The notes under the pieces are model-generated. The model worked only from the letters and a program-made list of their open reading frames with translations. It was not told the DNA's origin and made no database searches. 9,758 bases of DNA from Acidobacteriaceae bacterium (GTDB lineage Bacteria; Acidobacteriota; Terriglobia; Terriglobales; Acidobacteriaceae). This document shows, piece after piece, positions 6,651 to 9,758 of this stretch. Position 1 is the first letter of the stretch; every line of letters starts with the position of its first letter. Position numbers and translations under genes: made by a program. Location of the stretch: the NCBI GenBank assembly GCA_003139975.1, contig PLHN01000091.1, positions 4,391 to 14,148 on the forward strand, read 5' to 3'.

Positions 6651-8153
6651 CTATTCGAGATTGCTCTCAGCTGAAAGCGGAGCGCCCAAGTGCGCGAGAT
6701 GAGCGTCGCCGGCGGGGGCGTCTCCGTGATCGTAGGGGCGGAACAGGGCGGCGTAGAAAAGGCCGAGAAGAAACACCACCACCCAAACGACAATGACTCC
6801 GTAGTTGCTGTACCAGGGATCCTGGGGAGAACGCGGCCAAGCCATGTTAATGATGGCCAGGACGCCATAGACGAACCCCGCCAGATTGACCGGCCAGGCC
6901 CAGATGCCTAAACGGAAGGCCCCGCTCGGCTTCCAGCCTCTTGCACGCGCAATCAGAGCCGCCAAAACAATCATCTGGAAGGCAACATAAATACCGGTGG
7001 CGCTCGATACCACGATCGTCTCCACCATCTTCTTGAGGAACAGACCGGCAATCGCAATGAAGGCCGGCACGATTCCGGCAAAGAGCAAGGCATTCACGGG
7101 AACCCGCGTGCGTTCGGAAATCGTGCTGAGCTGCTGGCTGCCAAGAATCATGCGGTCGCGGCCATAGCTGAACAGCAGGCGGCTGGTGGCAGCCTCCAGA
7201 CTGATGAGGCAGGAAAAGAAGGAAACCATGACCACTGCGATGACGGCTCTCAGGCCGATCGGGCCCATTGCGGCGTTAAGGACGGTAACTACCGGGTCGG
7301 TATCGCGCCCGGAAAACACGGCGTTCAGATCGGGCATCGCCAGGACGAAAGCCAGGCAAACCAGCATGGCCGCGAAGCCGCCGATGTAGATGGTCATGCG
7401 CATCGCCTTGGGGATGGCGCGGCCAGCGTCGGGAGTCTCCTCGGCAAGGTCGCCACAGGCCTCAAAGCCGTAGTAACACCACATCGCGGCGACGCTCGAG
7501 GCGAGGAATGCTCCGACGTAGTGTCCGTTGCCGAGGCCAAAGGTTTGGAAGAGAACCCCAAAGCTCTGATGGCGGGCAACGATCAGCAGATAGCCTCCGA
7601 CCACGATCGCGCCCAGCAACTCGCAGATGAACCCGAACATGGCTACGCGAGCCAGGAGCTTGGTGCCGCTGACGTTGAGCGCGGTGGTGCCGACAATCAT
7701 GGCCACGGCAATGGCAACTTCTCCGGCTTGACTTACTTGGATGCCGAGAAGCTGAGCTACGTAGGGGGCTCCTCCGACGGCAACGCCTGCGATGGTGCTG
7801 CACAAGGCCCACAAGTAAACCCAACCTGCCATCCAAGCCCAGCGCTTTCCTACCAGCCTTCGCGCCCATGGATAGAGACCTCCAGCAATGGGGAATTGAG
7901 AGACGATCTCGCCGAAGACCATGGCCACGAACAGTTGGCCGATTCCGACAAGCAAGTAAGTCCAGAACATCGGCGGTCCGCCAGCGGCGAAGGCGATGGC
8001 GAAGAGTGTATAGACTCCGACTACTGGAGACAGGTAGGTGAAACCGAGCGAGAAATTCGACCACATGCTCATGGAGCGATCGAACTTGGAATCGTAGCCA
8101 AGGGCTTCAAGCTGGGCTGAGTCTCGGTCGGTTGCGGTCGTTTCTGGTTTCAT
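6651..8153 (-). CDS. APC-superfamily amino acid/amine permease, complete
   Basis: An inner-membrane transporter of 500 residues, the usual length for a 12-helix APC permease. The ATG at 8153 has AAGGG 6 bases upstream. The N-terminus, LGYDSKFDRSMSMWSNFSLG, followed by helix 1 (YLSPVVGVYTLFAIAFAAGG), resembles the amino acid/choline transporter branch that includes GABA and choline permeases of fungi. The loop after helix 2 carries GEIVSQFPIAGGLYPWARRLVGKRW (from residue 81), the family signature. Further hydrophobic segments continue to VVVFLLGLFYAALF, ending in a short polar tail. It lies 71 bases downstream of the SnoaL-like gene on the same strand, probably in one transcript, and ends 10 bases from the convergent regulator gene. 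The branch suggests an amino acid, GABA or polyamine-like substrate; this is family-level inference only. Confidence 0.93.
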   Translation of the reverse strand: MKPETTATDRDSAQLEALGYDSKFDRSMSMWSNFSLGFTYLSPVVGVYTLFAIAFAAGGPPMFWTYLLVGIGQLFVAMVFGEIVSQFPIAGGLYPWARRLVGKRWAWMAGWVYLWALCSTIAGVAVGGAPYVAQLLGIQVSQAGEVAIAVAMIVGTTALNVSGTKLLARVAMFGFICELLGAIVVGGYLLIVARHQSFGVLFQTFGLGNGHYVGAFLASSVAAMWCYYGFEACGDLAEETPDAGRAIPKAMRMTIYIGGFAAMLVCLAFVLAMPDLNAVFSGRDTDPVVTVLNAAMGPIGLRAVIAVVMVSFFSCLISLEAATSRLLFSYGRDRMILGSQQLSTISERTRVPVNALLFAGIVPAFIAIAGLFLKKMVETIVVSSATGIYVAFQMIVLAALIARARGWKPSGAFRLGIWAWPVNLAGFVYGVLAIINMAWPRSPQDPWYSNYGVIVVWVVVFLLGLFYAALFRPYDHGDAPAGDAHLAHLGAPLSAESNLE

Positions 8154-8200
8154 AGAGAACCCTTCTGAGATGCTGGCGCGAATGCTACTTTGAAGCCGTG

Positions 8201-8214
8201 AGTCTATCGAGACT
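8201..8214 (-). other. Small intercistronic hairpin
   Basis: AGTCT (8201-8205) and AGACT (8210-8214) pair around a 4-base loop in the 71-base space between the SnoaL-like gene and the permease. With five base pairs and no T-run it is not a terminator. Nothing else is evident in the gap apart from the permease ribosome site. Confidence 0.2.
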
Positions 8215-8224
8215 GCATTTGTCG

Positions 8225-8713
8225 TTACTGGGCTGGCAAAACTCCGACTTGCCGCATGATCGTGCCGGAATCGTAGAAATCGAGGCTGCGGGCAATCTTG
8301 CCGTCGCGTACGTCGATCACGCTGACACCGCGGACCGTGAACTTCTTGCCCGTTTTGTAGATGCCCTTGTCGGTGCCGCTAAAACTCCATTCGATGGTGC
8401 CATGACCGTTGGACACGGAGGAGCGCAACAACTTGAGGTCGAGATCGGGAACGGCTTCGAACTCGTCGGCTGCAAACTTGCGTAGTTCGGCGTGATTGTG
8501 ACTGATCTCGCCGTAAGCTACGTCTTCGTAGAAGACATCGTCGGTGAAGACGGGGAGCATTTTCGCTGGATCGTGGGAGTTCCAGGCTGCGATCCACTTG
8601 TCTGCTATTGCGTTGTGATCATCTGCGGCTTTGGCGTTCGGGGAAACCGCGATTGCCAGGACAACTAGCGCGGCGAGTAGGGCGGCGCTACTTAGGATTT
8701 GTTTCAGATTCAT
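8225..8713 (-). CDS. Secreted SnoaL-like / ketosteroid-isomerase-fold protein
   Basis: A 162-residue protein predicted to be exported. The ATG at 8713 is preferred over the upstream in-frame start at 8809 because it opens a typical signal peptide: K4, a hydrophobic stretch 6-24, and likely cleavage at AKA-29. The ribosome site is weak (GAG 7 bases upstream). The mature part is one NTF2-like domain: AIADKWIAAWNSHDPAKMLPVF and TDDVFYEDV, then GTIEWSFSGTDKG, KKFTVRGVSVIDVRDGKI and a final SLDFYDSGTIMRQVG. These are hallmarks of the SnoaL/nuclear-transport-factor-2 fold: a helical N-terminus and a curved sheet forming a pocket. Many such proteins have no known activity, and whether this one is an enzyme or a binding protein cannot be told. 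It precedes the permease and has its own copy of the dyad promoter, which ties it to the locus and suggests a periplasmic step on the imported compound. Confidence 0.88.
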   Translation of the reverse strand: MNLKQILSSAALLAALVVLAIAVSPNAKAADDHNAIADKWIAAWNSHDPAKMLPVFTDDVFYEDVAYGEISHNHAELRKFAADEFEAVPDLDLKLLRSSVSNGHGTIEWSFSGTDKGIYKTGKKFTVRGVSVIDVRDGKIARSLDFYDSGTIMRQVGVLPAQ

Positions 8714-8757
8714 ATTTGTTCTCGGATCTTCTTCCACCACAAAGTTGATGTGTTCAT
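8710..8757 (-). CDS. Possible 15-codon leader ORF overlapping the SnoaL-like start
   Basis: Within the leader of the SnoaL-like gene, an ATG at 8757 opens a 15-codon frame reading MNTSTLWWKKIREQI. Its TGA (8712-8710) overlaps the next gene's ATG in an ATGA arrangement. No clear ribosome site precedes it (GGATGTGG is too far away). The exact overlap and the weak ribosome site of the main gene would suit translational coupling, but short frames like this also arise by chance. The paired Trp codons are noted without a functional claim. Confidence 0.25.
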   Translation of the reverse strand: MNTSTLWWKKIREQI

Positions 8758-8810
8758 GGCTGGAATTGCGACCACATCCGGAAGACAGGACCGAAACGTG
8801 AGCGGCCAAA

Positions 8811-8837
8811 AACTTTGCGAGATTATAGCAAGGTTGG
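8811..8837 (-). promoter_or_regulatory. Extended -10 promoter inside an 8-9-8 dyad, copy 2 (upstream of SnoaL-like gene)
   Basis: Read on the minus strand, this begins with the same 17 bases as the copy at 5742, CCAACCTTGCTATAATC. It continues with CGCAA and GTT in register, so 25 of 27 bases agree. TATAAT is at 8827-8822, with TG in front; a poor -35 (TTGCGC, 8849-8844) lies at 16-base spacing. The inverted repeat is AACCTTGC-N9-GCAAAGTT, 7 of 8 pairs. Transcription would begin near 8814, about 100 bases before the SnoaL-like start. Sequence outside the 27 bases is unrelated to copy 1, which argues for a selected site rather than a recent duplication. Confidence 0.65.
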
Positions 8838-8962
8838 GAAGGAGCGCAAGCGGACTCGATCTCGGCAGTATTTTCGCTGCGATCGGGTCGCGGTACCTTT
8901 GCTTTTTTTGCTAGCCGGCCCTGGGGGTGAGCCTAGTCCCCCGCAGCCGACGGGCAAAGTGC

Positions 8963-8989
8963 AGATCCTTCACCTCGTTCGGGATGACA
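8963..8989 (-). repeat. Fragment of a dispersed intergenic repeat (GTCATCCCGA...AAGGATCT type)
   Basis: On the minus strand this reads TGTCATCCCGAACGAGGTGA and continues into AGGATCT. It matches the general form of a repeat I recognise from many environmental genomes (GTCATCC-GAGCGAAG-GAAGGATCT). Recognition is from memory; copy number needs a genome search. It lies in the spacer after the toxin-antitoxin pair. Confidence 0.5.
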
Positions 8990-9032
8990 ATCCCTGTGGG
9001 GCGGCTTCAGGGGCAAACTGTCGAGGCCCTCA

Positions 9033-9088
9033 GGGGCTGAAGCCCTCGTCTTCATTAGCTCTGCGCGGCACGGCTGAAAGGCTGTCCC
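9033..9088. repeat. Decayed two-hairpin REP-like element
   Basis: The first stem pairs GGGCT (9034-9038) with AGCCC (9041-9045). The second pairs GGCACGGCT (9067-9075) with GGCTGTCCC (9080-9088) around a GAAA loop, with one mismatch and G-U pairs. The order GGGGCTGAAGCCC, spacer, GGCACGGCTGAA resembles a two-stem element I associate with Acidobacteria. The imperfect second stem suggests an old copy. It starts just after the antitoxin stop, so it may serve as the 3' structure of that message. Confidence 0.5.
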
Positions 9089-9093
9089 AGTCC

Positions 9094-9462
9094 TTAGGCC
9101 AGTTGCTCCCAGCTCACGTTGAGGGCGGCGCCGAGTTTCTTCCATGTGGTGACGGAGCCGGACTTGCGGTGGGTTTCAATGGCTGCGATCAGGGCGCGCG
9201 ATACTTTTGACTTCTTTGCGAGCTGTTCCTGGGTGAACTTGCGGTGCTCGCGCCAAATGCGGAGTGCAGGCTCTCCTCGCAGGCGACGCTCGGTGATCTC
9301 CAGGGGTATGAGTTCGTCGTCTCCGGCTTCGAGACGCGCTTTGGCGGCATCATAGGCCTTCACGTCGGCCAGCATTTCCGCATCTTCCATCAGTTTCTGC
9401 AGGGATGCTACCGGAATCACGGCGAACTCCTTGCCCTTCCTTGTAATGGTTTCTATGCGCAT
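9094..9462 (-). CDS. Antitoxin with Phd/YefM-like N-terminus and C-terminal XRE helix-turn-helix
   Basis: A 122-residue predicted antitoxin and repressor. The ATG at 9462 shares one base with the toxin stop (TGATG) and has AGGGGG 8 bases upstream, so it is favoured over an in-frame TTG at 9501. Residues 1-35 (ITRKGKEFAVIPVASLQKLMEDAEML) look like a Phd/YefM-type strand-strand-helix element. Residues about 36-66 are charged and probably flexible, and could be the toxin-wrapping part. Residues 68-120 are an XRE-type helix-turn-helix (EHRKFTQEQLAKKSKVSRALIAAIE, WKKLGAALNVS). Translational coupling to the toxin and the operator upstream fit a self-repressing toxin-antitoxin operon in the toxin-first order known from HigBA and related systems. 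Confidence 0.85.
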   Translation of the reverse strand: MRIETITRKGKEFAVIPVASLQKLMEDAEMLADVKAYDAAKARLEAGDDELIPLEITERRLRGEPALRIWREHRKFTQEQLAKKSKVSRALIAAIETHRKSGSVTTWKKLGAALNVSWEQLA

Positions 9463-9716
9463 CAATAAATTCCCCCTCTCGCTCCCACTTCCAAGGCCCA
9501 CAATTCAAGACGGTCATCATGCAACTCGTAAATGACGCGCCAGTCGCCAACTCTCAGCCGGTAGGCATCGCGCCCCTGAAGCCTGGTGACGTTGTTGTGC
9601 TGGGCATAGGGATCGGCGGCAACTTCCTTGATCTTCTCCACAATCCGCTTCTGCCAGTTCACCGGAAGCCGGCAGAGCGCTTTGGCGAAGGATTTTGTAG
9701 TGACGACCTTGTACAC
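9462..9716 (-). CDS. RelE/ParE-superfamily toxin
   Basis: An 84-residue small basic protein of the RelE/ParE fold. Features: KSFAKALCRLPVNWQKRIVEKIKEV (paired helices), LQGRDAYRLRVGDWRVIYEL (sheet) and a C-terminal VGARGGIY. R60, R80 and Y84 fall where E. coli RelE has its catalytic R61, R81 and Y87, so ribosome-dependent mRNA cleavage is plausible, although the RelE/ParE superfamily also contains gyrase poisons. The start is GTG at 9716: an in-frame TGA lies two codons upstream (9722-9720), and no useful start follows. The stop overlaps the antitoxin ATG by one base. The probable -10 ends only 7 bases before the GTG, so the message may be leaderless. Confidence 0.88.
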   Translation of the reverse strand: MYKVVTTKSFAKALCRLPVNWQKRIVEKIKEVAADPYAQHNNVTRLQGRDAYRLRVGDWRVIYELHDDRLELWALEVGARGGIY

Positions 9717-9723
9717 TTGTCAA

Positions 9724-9752
9724 ATGTTACCCTAAGTAACAATGATAGTCAA
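9724..9752 (-). promoter_or_regulatory. Toxin-antitoxin promoter with embedded operator
   Basis: On the minus strand, TTGACT (9752-9747) and TAACAT (9729-9724) are separated by exactly 17 bases, a good sigma-70-type pair. A perfect inverted repeat, TGTTAC-N5-GTAACA (9741-9725), fills the 3' half of the spacer and overlaps the -10, where an antitoxin repressor would be expected. Transcription should begin at about 9717-9716, on or next to the toxin's GTG. Confidence 0.7.
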
Positions 9753-9758
9753 ACAGAA

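Larger units (their letters stand above)
8838..9093. other. Non-coding spacer between toxin-antitoxin pair and SnoaL-like promoter
   Basis: No convincing gene is present. Besides the repeat pieces listed separately, it holds a weak stem GGGGG/CCCCC (8923-8927 with 8938-8942, 10-base loop). A T-run, CTTTTTTT (8902-8909), lies on the plus strand but follows no plus-strand gene. Neither makes a canonical terminator for the minus-strand toxin-antitoxin message. Confidence 0.5.

Noticed and set aside
7462..8064. Long open frames on both strands (7462-8064 minus, 7521-8120 plus) within the permease gene
   Set aside because: Both overlap the well-supported permease reading frame; their Arg/Ser-rich or Gly/His-rich content is typical of shadow frames.
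8714..8809. SnoaL-like protein starting at 8809 instead of 8713
   Set aside because: The extra 32 residues are polar and precede a complete signal peptide, and that start lies right at the predicted transcription start.
8902..8942. T-run CTTTTTTT plus a GGGGG/CCCCC stem as an intrinsic terminator
   Set aside because: On the plus strand the T-run comes before the stem and follows no gene. On the minus strand the run would be A, so neither orientation makes a terminator.

Overview
The window looks like a chromosomal accessory region of a moderately GC-rich Gram-negative bacterium, most likely an acidobacterium (Acidobacteriota). Three things suggest this. There is a very large Oar-like TonB-dependent receptor with an N-terminal carboxypeptidase-regulatory-like domain and a C-terminal Phe. 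The intergenic spaces hold palindromic debris of the kind I associate with acidobacterial genomes. Several genes start at TTG or GTG. The assignment rests on pattern recognition, not on a search.

Layout. Nearly everything is on the minus strand. Read in that direction from the right edge: a toxin-first RelE/XRE toxin-antitoxin pair (9716-9094) with its own promoter and operator; a 380-base spacer with decayed repeats and a promoter; a secreted SnoaL-like protein (8713-8225) followed by an APC-superfamily permease (8153-6651). Next comes the only plus-strand gene, a three-domain MerR-XRE-cupin regulator (5843-6640), convergent with the permease at 10 bases. Divergent from the regulator is a minus-strand series: TonB-dependent receptor (5667-1855), HemL-like class III aminotransferase (1756-377), and the N-terminal part of a second APC permease (272 to beyond the left edge).

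How the genes may work together. An outer-membrane receptor, two inner-membrane amino-compound permeases, a PLP transaminase and a regulator with a PuuR-like XRE-cupin half form a plausible uptake-and-transamination locus for an amino acid, polyamine or related amine. The substrate is unknown. The best clue to co-regulation is a 27-bp element (25/27 identical) found twice: once between the receptor and the regulator, once in front of the SnoaL-permease pair. In both copies an extended -10 (TGCTATAAT) lies inside an inverted repeat, AACCTTGC-N9-GCAA(A/G)GTT. This is what a shared operator of the local regulator would look like, controlling the two arms of the locus.

The toxin-antitoxin pair is probably an independent module. 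Its first gene has a forced GTG start only 7 bases after a well-formed -10, so its mRNA may be leaderless. No tRNA, rRNA, CRISPR array, insertion sequence or phage gene was seen.
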